A DNA stretch of 38,900 nucleotides from an uncultured Collinsella sp. Its GTDB lineage: Bacteria > Actinomycetota > Coriobacteriia > Coriobacteriales > Coriobacteriaceae. Location: positions 1 to 38,900 of the forward strand of contig CABVDE010000018.1 in the NCBI GenBank assembly GCA_902496945.1, read 5' to 3'. Made by a program: the position numbers and the translations under genes. Below the pieces are notes generated by a model. It saw only the letters and a program-made list of their open reading frames with translations. It made no database searches and was not told the origin of the DNA. Shown here one piece after another: positions 7,894 through 15,570 of the stretch (positions are counted from its first letter, which is position 1; each line of letters starts with the position of its first letter).

Positions 7894-8789
7894 TGAAGCT
7901 TTCGCATGAATCCAAGGTGCGCCTGGGTGTTGGCATTGGGGCGTTCGTGCTCATCATTGGGCTCGTCTTTGGCGCTTCGAGGACTTTGATTCATTTCGAG
8001 GGACCGTGGGACCTTAGTGATCTTGCATCCAGCTTGTCTGGTCTGGACGATGAGGTTAACGAGGATGATCCCTTGGACGACGGTAGTTATTCCGCTCGGC
8101 CTCAGAAGCTTTCGAGTGTAACCTTTGATGCTGACTCATTCCAGTCCCTTGATCTAGATGTGACGTCGGGCACGGTCGAGGTCATACACGTCTCCGGCGG
8201 GCCGGTGCGCGTAATCGAAAGCGGTCGCGTGGCAACTGGGACCGTTGCCTTCGATGCGGCAACCCGGAACCTGGCCGAAATCAAGGGCTCTACGCTCAAG
8301 ATTAGCCAGTTCGACTGCGATGACGAGCGCGCCATTGACCGCACGGTTACCGTCGAGCTGCCGCGCGAGGTTGCGGATAACCTGGTGGGCATTGCGGCGA
8401 ATGTGGGGACGGGTGATCTGACGGTCGCGGGCATTGCGTGCCATGATCTGGATGTAACGCTGGACTCGGGAGACGTTGAGTTTACGGGCACCGTGACCGA
8501 TACCCTGAATGCCGAGGTCGGTTCGGGCGATGCGACGTTCGAACTCTACCAGGCCCCCGCGAAGTCGATGGACGTGAGCGTGGGCTCGGGCGACGTGGAG
8601 ATAACGGTTCCGAACTCTACGGGCTTTAAGGCAAGGCTTGCTCTGGGCAGCGGCGATTTTGAGAGCGTTTTCCTTCCGCTTGACTACGATGGCGAGACTA
8701 TTTGGAATCTTGAATTCGACAACGGTGATAAGTCTGCCGCGTATCGTTTTGAGGTCGGTTCGGGCGATATGTCGTTCAATCCGGAATGA
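7890..8789 (+). CDS. Membrane-anchored DUF4097-type beta-repeat protein
   Basis: A 299-residue protein with one N-terminal transmembrane helix (about residues 11-30, LGVGIGAFVLIIGLVFGAS), an acidic linker, and an extracytoplasmic C-terminal domain built of short beta-strand repeats. The repeats are visible as GTGDLTV, DSGDVEF, GSGDATF, GSGDVEI, GSGDFES and GSGDMSF, spaced about 18-25 residues apart, as in DUF4097/DUF4098 proteins with a right-handed beta-helix-like fold. In other bacteria such domains occur next to PspC, PadR or XRE regulators and are thought to belong to envelope-stress circuits. The start codon overlaps the stop of the membrane-tailed XRE regulator by four bases, indicating translational coupling. 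No enzyme motif is present. A strong terminator follows. Confidence 0.85.
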   Translation: MMKLSHESKVRLGVGIGAFVLIIGLVFGASRTLIHFEGPWDLSDLASSLSGLDDEVNEDDPLDDGSYSARPQKLSSVTFDADSFQSLDLDVTSGTVEVIHVSGGPVRVIESGRVATGTVAFDAATRNLAEIKGSTLKISQFDCDDERAIDRTVTVELPREVADNLVGIAANVGTGDLTVAGIACHDLDVTLDSGDVEFTGTVTDTLNAEVGSGDATFELYQAPAKSMDVSVGSGDVEITVPNSTGFKARLALGSGDFESVFLPLDYDGETIWNLEFDNGDKSAAYRFEVGSGDMSFNPE

Positions 8790-8842
8790 CGACGGTGGGC
8801 TGAGTCCGCAGGCATAGGTGTATATGCATGCTCTTTGATGGA

Positions 8843-8882
8843 GGCGCCGGAGCCGTGGCAGGCTCCGGCGCCTTTGCCTTTA
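8843..8882 (+). terminator. Rho-independent terminator after the DUF4097 gene
   Basis: A perfect 12-bp stem (8843-8854 with 8861-8872, loop GTGGCA) is followed by TTTGCCTTTA. It ends the XRE-DUF4097 transcript only about 10 bases before the start of elp3. Confidence 0.85.
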
Positions 8883-8886
8883 CAAT
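8881..8886 (+). promoter_or_regulatory. Candidate -10 element of elp3 (possible leaderless transcript)
   Basis: TACAAT ends six bases before the ATG of elp3 at 8893. This spacing puts the transcription start at or next to the start codon, as in leaderless actinobacterial genes. No Shine-Dalgarno sequence with proper spacing is present, since GGGGGC directly abuts the ATG. No good -35 hexamer is visible because the upstream DNA is the terminator hairpin. Confidence 0.45.
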
Positions 8887-8892
8887 GGGGGC

Positions 8893-10797
8893 ATGGAACA
8901 GATTATCTTGAACATACTCGACGCCTTGCGTCGCGGCGAGACCGTGGACGACAAGGCGCTCGTCAAACTGATACATGCCGAGGCGCGCCGCGAGGGTGCC
9001 GACAAGCGCGATCTGGCTAAGCGCCGTCTGCTGCCGTTCTACCAGCGGGTAAAACGTGAGGAGCCGGCTCGTTGGACGGCGTGGAATGTCGATGCCGATC
9101 TGGAACGCCAGTTGCTGCAAGTGCTGCGCATGAAGCCGCGCCGCACGGCATCGGGCGTGGCGACCATCACCGTCATCACCAAGCCGTGGCCGTGCTCGGG
9201 CGATTGCCTGTTTTGCCCTAACGACCTGCGCATGCCCAAAAGCTATCTGCACGCCGAGCCGGCGTGCGCCCGTGCGGAGCAAAACTGCTTCGATCCGTAT
9301 CTGCAGGTGAGTGCTCGTCTGACGGCGCTTTCGCAGATGGGGCATGCGACCGATAAGATCGAGCTCATCGTGCTCGGCGGTACCTGGAGCGACTATCCGC
9401 AAGGGTATCAGACATGGTTTATGTCGGAGCTCTTCCGCGCACTCAATGACGATGCCGTGGCCGGCGTGGCGGCCAATCCCATGCTGGCGCGTCCGGGCAT
9501 CAGCCGTGCCGAGGCAGGGCGTCTGCTCGATGACGCTCCCGCCGATGCCCTGCCGCCGGTGGTGGCGGAGCGTCGTGAGCGCTATCGGGCATCCGGCATT
9601 GCGACAGACGAGGCTGAGCTCGCTGCCGGCGTTGCCGACGAGCAAGAGTGCGTAGATGCTGCCGTGGGCGGCTACAACCGTGCGGTGCATCGTCTGTACG
9701 GCCCCGGTACGCCGTGGGGCGAGGTCGCCGAGTGGCAGACGGCCACGATGGAGGAACTTGAGCGTCAGCAGCGCATCAACGAGACGGCGAAACATCGCGT
9801 GGTGGGGCTCGTTATCGAGACGCGCCCCGATGCCGTGACGCCACAGGCGCTCACGCTTATCCGTCGTTTGGGCTGCACCAAGATTCAGATGGGCATCCAA
9901 AGCCTTGACCAGCACCTGCTCGACATCAACGAGCGCCGTATTACGGTGGCGCAGATCGAGTGTGCGTTTTCGCTGGCGCGCCTGTTTGGCTTTAAGATCC
10001 ACGCGCATTTTATGCTTAACCTGCTGGGAGCCACGCCCGAGGGGGACAAGCACGACTACGAGTGCTTTATGACCGAGGGCGCCTTTATGCCCGACGAGGT
10101 CAAGGTCTACCCGTGTGCGCTCATCGAGGGCTCGCGTCTGGTGGGCTGCTACGAGCGCGGCGAGTGGCGTCCCTATACCGAGGACGAGCTGCTCGATGTG
10201 CTGGCTGACGACATCGTGGTGACGCCGGCGTTTTGCCGTATCAGCCGTATGATTCGCGATTTTAGTTCCGACGACATTATGGTGGGCAATAAGAAACCCA
10301 ACCTGCGTCAGCTCGTCGAGAATCGCTTGGCAGCTCGCGGCGACGGTGCGACGGTGCGTGAGATTCGCTATCGCGAGATCAGTACCGCGGGTGCCGACCT
10401 GGATGAGTTGTCTCTTGATGAGGTTGCGTACGAGACACCGGTGACGGGCGAACACTTTTTACAGTGGGTAACGCCTGAGGGTAAGATCGCCGGCTTTTTG
10501 CGCCTGTCGCTACCCGATCGCGCGTTTGTTGAGGCGCATACGGACGAGCTGCCGACGATGCCGGACGAGGCAATGATTCGCGAGGTTCACGTGTATGGCA
10601 TGGCGGCGCGCGTGGGCGATCAGGGCCAGGCAGCACAGCATCACGGACTGGGGCGTTTGCTCGTGGAGCGTGCGTGCCAGATTGCTCGGGATGCGGGCTA
10701 TACGCGCATCAACGTGATTAGCGCGATTGGCACGCGCGAGTACTACCGTCACCTGGGTTTTTACGACCATGGCCTCTATCTGCAAAAGGAGCTCTAG
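8893..10797 (+). CDS. elp3: tRNA uridine(34) acetyltransferase Elp3 (radical SAM/GNAT)
   Basis: A 634-residue bacterial Elp3. It uses SAM and acetyl-CoA to put a carboxymethyl group on C5 of wobble uridine (cm5U34) in tRNA. The radical-SAM domain carries CSGDCLFCP with cysteines at 101, 105 and 108 for the 4Fe-4S cluster. It is followed by the family blocks PYLQVSARLTAL, ELIVLGGTWSDYP, VIETRPD and KIQMGIQSLD. The C-terminal GNAT domain (about 535-634) has QHHGLGRLLVERACQIARD and VISAIGTREYYRHLGFYDHG, closely matching the Elp3 signature. Some bacteria have stand-alone Elp3 without other Elongator subunits, and none are seen here. Translation may be leaderless. The stop is directly followed by the ATG of the next gene, with AAGGAG inside the elp3 end. 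A Trm9-like methyltransferase gene lies about 2 kb upstream. Confidence 0.95.
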   Translation: MEQIILNILDALRRGETVDDKALVKLIHAEARREGADKRDLAKRRLLPFYQRVKREEPARWTAWNVDADLERQLLQVLRMKPRRTASGVATITVITKPWPCSGDCLFCPNDLRMPKSYLHAEPACARAEQNCFDPYLQVSARLTALSQMGHATDKIELIVLGGTWSDYPQGYQTWFMSELFRALNDDAVAGVAANPMLARPGISRAEAGRLLDDAPADALPPVVAERRERYRASGIATDEAELAAGVADEQECVDAAVGGYNRAVHRLYGPGTPWGEVAEWQTATMEELERQQRINETAKHRVVGLVIETRPDAVTPQALTLIRRLGCTKIQMGIQSLDQHLLDINERRITVAQIECAFSLARLFGFKIHAHFMLNLLGATPEGDKHDYECFMTEGAFMPDEVKVYPCALIEGSRLVGCYERGEWRPYTEDELLDVLADDIVVTPAFCRISRMIRDFSSDDIMVGNKKPNLRQLVENRLAARGDGATVREIRYREISTAGADLDELSLDEVAYETPVTGEHFLQWVTPEGKIAGFLRLSLPDRAFVEAHTDELPTMPDEAMIREVHVYGMAARVGDQGQAAQHHGLGRLLVERACQIARDAGYTRINVISAIGTREYYRHLGFYDHGLYLQKEL

Positions 10798-11673
10798 ATG
10801 AACAAGCCGAGTGTTTCCGCTGGCGTTGTTGCTGGCGTTGCCCTGGGAGCTGCAGCGCTGGGTGCGGCTGCCGTCGCTGTTCGTGCTGCCTGTCTGCAGG
10901 TTGCGCGGACCCGCAACGGGTTGGCACGTGTGAAGCGTATGCATGACGAGAATGGCGGCGAGGTCCGTGTGCTGGTGCAAGGCGGCGTCTACCAAAGCGC
11001 GAGCCATGTTGGTGATCGCTGGGCGGAGCCGGTCTTTGCGTACTATCGCGCATTTGACGATGTGTTTGAGGCCGAGGGCGCGATGCGCGAGACTTGTGGG
11101 CACGGTATCGACCGTATGCTCATGTTGGGCGGCGGCGGGTTTGCCTATCCCAAGCTTGCGCTGTTGTCGCATGAGGGCTTACGCATGGACGTCATCGAGT
11201 ACGATGCCGAGATTACGCGTCTGGCGCGCCGCTGGTTCTATCTGGACGAGCTGGAGCGTACGGTTGGCGATCGCCTACGGGTGATTACCGCCGAGGCGCG
11301 TTCGTATCTGGGCGTAACGAGCGTGGGGCATCGTCGCTATGACGTCGTTGTGAGCGACTGCTTTGGCGGTGCCGAGCCCGTGCGCGAGCTGGCAACTGTC
11401 GAGGCGCTGCGTCTGGTGCGGGGCAGCTTGAATCCGGGCGGCATCTACGTGGCTAATATTGTGAGCGCGAACGAGGGGAGCGATGTGTCGTTCCTGCGCG
11501 ATTGCGCTGCCGCGGCACTCGAGGTATTCGCCCACGCCTGGGTGGTCCCATGTGGCGATGCGGAGTTCGGCGGCGAGGAAAACTACCTGCTCATCGCCAG
11601 CGACGGCGACTACGCTTTTGCCGAGGCTGTGCCCTTCGACACTGACTTCCTCGGTGCCGTCCTCCGCGATTAG
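10798..11673 (+). CDS. Membrane-anchored spermidine synthase-like protein
   Basis: A 291-residue protein with a hydrophobic Ala/Val-rich N-terminal helix (about residues 9-32), then a spermidine-synthase-like Rossmann fold. Visible motifs are MLMLGGGGFAYPKLAL (about 108-123), the acidic IEYDAEIT after the second strand, and YDVVVSDCFGG where aminopropyltransferases usually have DxxDP. The altered last motif argues against a standard spermidine synthase, and the actual substrate is unknown. The ATG directly follows the elp3 stop codon, so the genes are co-transcribed and probably translationally coupled. It ends 31 bp from the convergent helicase gene, with no obvious terminator between. A role linked to elp3 is not shown by the sequence. 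Confidence 0.75.
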   Translation: MNKPSVSAGVVAGVALGAAALGAAAVAVRAACLQVARTRNGLARVKRMHDENGGEVRVLVQGGVYQSASHVGDRWAEPVFAYYRAFDDVFEAEGAMRETCGHGIDRMLMLGGGGFAYPKLALLSHEGLRMDVIEYDAEITRLARRWFYLDELERTVGDRLRVITAEARSYLGVTSVGHRRYDVVVSDCFGGAEPVRELATVEALRLVRGSLNPGGIYVANIVSANEGSDVSFLRDCAAAALEVFAHAWVVPCGDAEFGGEENYLLIASDGDYAFAEAVPFDTDFLGAVLRD

Positions 11674-11704
11674 TACGTCTCCCTGCGACCAGTCTTTTTG
11701 GGGC

Positions 11705-14149
11705 TTAGTCGTGGTCACGCCAGCCGAGGACGCGCTGCTTCATACCCTCGATGTCGAGTACGCCTTCGGCAAAGCCTTTGCGCACGAGCTCCTCGGGAAC
11801 GTACTCGTCGTAGCGATCGAAGTAAGGAACCTCGCCGGGATAGACGAGCTCGATGGGGTCAAAGTCCTTCTCGGCTTCGGCGGCGAGCACCTCAAAGAAC
11901 GTCTCCTCGTCGGCCTTCATCTTAAACTGCATAAAGTACGGACGCGACGGATCGAGCCCGCGAAGGCCAAGCTCCGCGGCGCATTTAATCTTGAGCATGC
12001 GCTCGAGTGCCAGGAAGGCGTAGCTGCCCAACCAGGGAAAGAGCACCCAGGTGTCGCCACCCAGGTTGATGAGCGGCTTAGTCCCTGCGCCCGAAATCTC
12101 GGCCGTATGGCGAGCCTGCGCCAAGCGAGCCCGCGCGTTACCCATAAGGTACGGATATGCCGCATGCTCGTTGAGCGCCTGGCGCATGCGCTCGAGCACA
12201 TGCGTGTTAATGTCTCCGGGACAATCGCCAAAGTAGGCCGGTACACGGCCCTTGACCTGCGTGGCAAAGACGGTGTGGCGCTTCCAGTCCACTTCCTCGA
12301 CGATCCAGCAATGGCCTGCGATGGCGATGCGTTCGCCAGGTGGTGGCGGGTTGACAATTGTGCCCAGCTCGGCCGATTCGCTGCGAACGGTAAACTCCTC
12401 GTTTTCCTGGAACACGGCGTAGAACTTAAAGTTATTGATGATACGCTCGCCCGCGAGGCCCACGATGAGCCCTCCGCCCTCGGTGACCTGGATATGGTCG
12501 ATCTTAATGAGGTGGCGTAGCAGCACGCGGTAATCGTCTGCCGAGACGCGGTGGAAATAGCTGAGTGTGAGCACGCGCTGGGCAAGCTCGGACGACGTGA
12601 GCTCGCCGGTGCTGGCGAGGGTCGACATGGTCTGGTGATAGAGCAGGCTGTAGGGGAGTCGATCGAGCTCGGGCGGCTCGACCCACTTTCCCTCGCGATA
12701 GAGTTGTACGAGCGCGATGCCCTGCAGGAGCTTCCAGGGAATGGTCTCGGGCATCATCGTGCGCGGCTCGGGTTCTTCCTCGCGCATGACAAACCACATC
12801 TCGGGTGGAAGGTCGCGACGGCCCGTGCGCCCCATGCGCTGCAAAAAGGAGCTGACGGTAAACGGCGCGTCAATCTGGAAGGCACGCTCCAGACGGCCGA
12901 TATCAATGCCGAGCTCCAGCGTGGAGGTGGTGACGGTTGTTTGCGCCTGTTCCTCGTCGCGCATGAGCTCCTCGGCGGTCTCGCGTAGCGATGCCGAGAG
13001 GTTGCCATGATGGATAAGAAAGCGGTCTGGCTCGTGCCGGTTTTCACAGTAGCTGCGCAGCATGGAACACACGGCCTCTGCCTCCTCGCGCGAGTTGGCA
13101 AAGACCAGGCACTTGCGTCCGCGCGTGTGCTCAAAGATATAGCCCATACCGGGGTCGGCGTTGTCAGGTGCGGTATCAGTGGGGTTGAGAAGTGCCTGCT
13201 CGGTCGCTCGGGGGATGTCGAATTCACCCTCGGGGGCCGAGGAAGTGCGACGGTCTTTGGGAACGTCCTTGCCCCGCGCCTGCTCGCGACGTTGACGGCG
13301 CTCCTCCTGTGTGAGCTGTCCGCTGTGGCGCATGTCTTGTCCGGATGCGGGCAGTGCCGCGGGCGCCGCTGCCTCGATGCGATCGCATGCGAGCACCTCG
13401 GCTTCTTGCGGACCTGTGCTCATAAATCCTCGCTGCTGCGCCTGAGGACCCGAGTTGTAGAAGTGCTCCATGGAGATACGCCACACGCGGCGCGGCTCCT
13501 CAAAGCGGGGGATGACGCAGCCGCGTCCCGTCCCCTGCGACAGGAAGGCACCCGTGCGTTCCGGGTCCCCGATGGTGGCCGAGAGGCCGATGCGCCGGGG
13601 CCGCACGCCCGCCATGCGCGAAAGACGCTCGATAAGACAGAGCGTCTGTCCGCCACGGTCACCGCGCATGAGCGAGTGGACCTCGTCGATGACGACATAG
13701 CGCAGGTCACAGAACATACGCGGGATTGCCATGTGCTTGTGGATCAGGATCGCCTCGAGTGATTCGGGCGTAATCTGCAGGATACCGCTCGGCTTTTTGA
13801 TGAGCTTTGCCTTGTGCGACTGCGAGACATCGCCGTGCCAGTGCCGGACGGGGATATCGGCTTCTTCGCACAGATCGTTGAGGCGAACGAACTGGTCGTT
13901 GATGAGTGCTTTGAGGGGGCCAATGTAGAGGGCCCCCACGCTCGCGGGCGGGTTCTCCCAAAACTCGGTCAGGATGGGAAAGAAGGCCGCTTCGGTTTTG
14001 CCGGATGCCGTGGATGCCGTCAGGAGCACATTGTCCTGCGTGTCAAAGATGGCATCTGCCGCCGCAACCTGGATAGAGCGCAAGCTCTCCCAATCGTGGG
14101 AGTAGATGAAGTCTTGGATAAACGGGGCGTAGCGGTCAAAGGCGTTCAT
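11705..14149 (-). CDS. Lhr-like DEAD/DEAH helicase, BrxHI-type (TerB-associated module)
   Basis: An 814-residue superfamily II helicase. The ATG at 14149 is preferred because GAGAGGAGG lies just upstream; a longer frame to 14191 lacks this. Motifs are TASTASGKT at about 44-52, DEVH at about 155-158, SAT at about 190-192, IHHGNLS at about 379-385 and QRMGRTGRR at about 437-445, the Lhr pattern. Between motif III and the second RecA domain lies an unusual insertion (about 230-336) rich in Gln, Arg, Glu and Pro. The C-terminal part has the winged-helix and beta-rich regions of Lhr-core-like enzymes (IVGLAGERIINNFKFYAVF, GHCWIVEEVD). This type accompanies BrxD in BREX type 2, where it is called BrxHI. 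It is third in an operon after a TerB protein and a BrxD-like ATPase. ATP-driven DNA or RNA:DNA unwinding is likely. Confidence 0.88.
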   Translation of the reverse strand: MNAFDRYAPFIQDFIYSHDWESLRSIQVAAADAIFDTQDNVLLTASTASGKTEAAFFPILTEFWENPPASVGALYIGPLKALINDQFVRLNDLCEEADIPVRHWHGDVSQSHKAKLIKKPSGILQITPESLEAILIHKHMAIPRMFCDLRYVVIDEVHSLMRGDRGGQTLCLIERLSRMAGVRPRRIGLSATIGDPERTGAFLSQGTGRGCVIPRFEEPRRVWRISMEHFYNSGPQAQQRGFMSTGPQEAEVLACDRIEAAAPAALPASGQDMRHSGQLTQEERRQRREQARGKDVPKDRRTSSAPEGEFDIPRATEQALLNPTDTAPDNADPGMGYIFEHTRGRKCLVFANSREEAEAVCSMLRSYCENRHEPDRFLIHHGNLSASLRETAEELMRDEEQAQTTVTTSTLELGIDIGRLERAFQIDAPFTVSSFLQRMGRTGRRDLPPEMWFVMREEEPEPRTMMPETIPWKLLQGIALVQLYREGKWVEPPELDRLPYSLLYHQTMSTLASTGELTSSELAQRVLTLSYFHRVSADDYRVLLRHLIKIDHIQVTEGGGLIVGLAGERIINNFKFYAVFQENEEFTVRSESAELGTIVNPPPPGERIAIAGHCWIVEEVDWKRHTVFATQVKGRVPAYFGDCPGDINTHVLERMRQALNEHAAYPYLMGNARARLAQARHTAEISGAGTKPLINLGGDTWVLFPWLGSYAFLALERMLKIKCAAELGLRGLDPSRPYFMQFKMKADEETFFEVLAAEAEKDFDPIELVYPGEVPYFDRYDEYVPEELVRKGFAEGVLDIEGMKQRVLGWRDHD

Positions 14150-14265
14150 GGGGCCTCCTCTCAAAAACGAATCTCTCAACGCGGCTGGCAACGGCTTGCT
14201 GCATTACTGCTTCAACGTTCGCCCAGATAAAACCTGCCAAAATAAACCTGTCCTTTTTAGGCGGG

Positions 14266-15570
14266 TTAGATGGTGAATTCGGCGAAGTTGCGGTCGTCGC
14301 CTGTGGTGCCGGTGTCGTTTGTTGCAATTGCCGGTGCCAGCGCATCGCCGCCGACGCTTTGCAGCAGCTCGGCCACGTTGGCGTCGGGGTTTTGACACAA
14401 GATGTCGAGCAGCTCGATAAAGTCGCGAATGACCTCGCGCGGCGTGAGGTGTGTATCGGCTCCCACACGGCCAAACTCAATCTTGAGGAAGTCCACCAAG
14501 TCGTTCTCGGTCAGCGTGGGCGTCCAGCCAAAGTAGCCGGCGTGGATTTGCATGAGCTTTTCGATGAGCACCAGCAACTCCTCATAGGTGAGTGGCTGAA
14601 GGCGGATGATGGGTGCGAGCATATCCTTGAGGTCCTCGCGCGCAAAGCGGCCCTGGGCGAGTCGGCTGCGCAGGGCCTCGTAGGAGAACACGCCGCGGCG
14701 GCGGTCCTCAATGGAGGTCGGCGTGCCGCCCATAATCATGCCCAGATACTGAGCCTTGCCCTGGAGCGTGTCGTTGTACATGGTCAGGATCTTCTCGTAG
14801 TTGTACTGGCGCGTAATCGCGTTGGGGATCTTGTACAGGTTTACGAGCTCGTCGATGAGCACCAGCATGCCCTTGTAGCCGCTGCAGACCAAAAAGCGTG
14901 CGATGAGCTTGACGTAGTCGTACCAGTCGTCGTCGCTGATGATGGTCGAGGAGCCTAGCTCGGCGCGCGCCTCGCTCTTGGTGCGATACTCGCCGCGGAT
15001 CCATTTGGTCACGCGGCTCATGCTCTCTTCGTCACCCTCTGCGACGGCCGTGCGATAGCGACGGAGCATGCGGGTGAAATCGAAGCCGTGGACCATCTCC
15101 TCGAGCGGAGCGAGCTGGGCATTGATGGCCGACTCGTCGGCATCGGCACACGAGGCAACCCAACGATCAAGGATAAGATTGAGCGCACCGCCCTCGGGGC
15201 GCGTTTTGGTCGATATGTTGCGGATGAGCTCGCGATAGGTGGCCAGACCCTGGCCCTGACCGCCCTGCAGTCGGCGCTCGGGGGAAAGGTCGGCATCGGC
15301 GACTACAAAGCCCTCTCCCATGGCATGTGTGCGAATGGTTTGGAGCAAAAAGCTCTTGCCGGCGCCATAGCGACCGACCAGGAAGCGGAAGCTTGCGCCG
15401 CCATCGGCGATGAGGCTCAGATCGGTGAGCAGGGCGCGGATCTCGACCTCACGTCCCACGGTGATGTAGGGAAGGCCAATGCGCGGGACGACGCCGCCCT
15501 TGAGCGAGTTGAGAATGACGGCGGCGACGCGCTTGGGCACGCGGGGCGCTGCGGATGCGGTATCACTCAT
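14266..15570 (-). CDS. BrxD-like P-loop ATPase (DUF2791)
   Basis: A 434-residue AAA+/ORC-like ATPase of the BREX-system BrxD/DUF2791 family. Walker A is GRYGAGKSF at 66-74 and Walker B is LVLIDELVNLYK at 236-247. The family block GVVPRIGLPYITVGRE (26-41) precedes the P-loop, and IMGGTPTSIEDRRRGVFSYE (about 280-299) follows the sensor strand. A winged-helix-like C-terminus contains TPREVIRDFIELLDIL. BrxD proteins occur in BREX type 2 clusters beside BrxHI helicases. They are thought to work as DNA-bound ATPases, by analogy with ORC/Cdc6. The start overlaps the end of the TerB gene by 8 bp, so the proteins are probably made in fixed ratio. About 116 bp separate it from the helicase gene downstream. 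No BREX methylase, PglZ or protease gene is near. Confidence 0.88.
   Translation of the reverse strand: MSDTASAAPRVPKRVAAVILNSLKGGVVPRIGLPYITVGREVEIRALLTDLSLIADGGASFRFLVGRYGAGKSFLLQTIRTHAMGEGFVVADADLSPERRLQGGQGQGLATYRELIRNISTKTRPEGGALNLILDRWVASCADADESAINAQLAPLEEMVHGFDFTRMLRRYRTAVAEGDEESMSRVTKWIRGEYRTKSEARAELGSSTIISDDDWYDYVKLIARFLVCSGYKGMLVLIDELVNLYKIPNAITRQYNYEKILTMYNDTLQGKAQYLGMIMGGTPTSIEDRRRGVFSYEALRSRLAQGRFAREDLKDMLAPIIRLQPLTYEELLVLIEKLMQIHAGYFGWTPTLTENDLVDFLKIEFGRVGADTHLTPREVIRDFIELLDILCQNPDANVAELLQSVGGDALAPAIATNDTGTTGDDRNFAEFTI

Noticed and set aside
8776..10455. A minus-strand open frame of about 560 codons opposite elp3
   Set aside because: It is rich in His, Arg and Ala with no recognisable domain, and the plus strand encodes Elp3 with full motifs.
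14136..14480. A small minus-strand protein between the BrxD-like ATPase and the helicase
   Set aside because: Most of its frame lies inside the ATPase gene with shadow-like composition, and its end overlaps the helicase start; no ribosome binding site of its own is seen.
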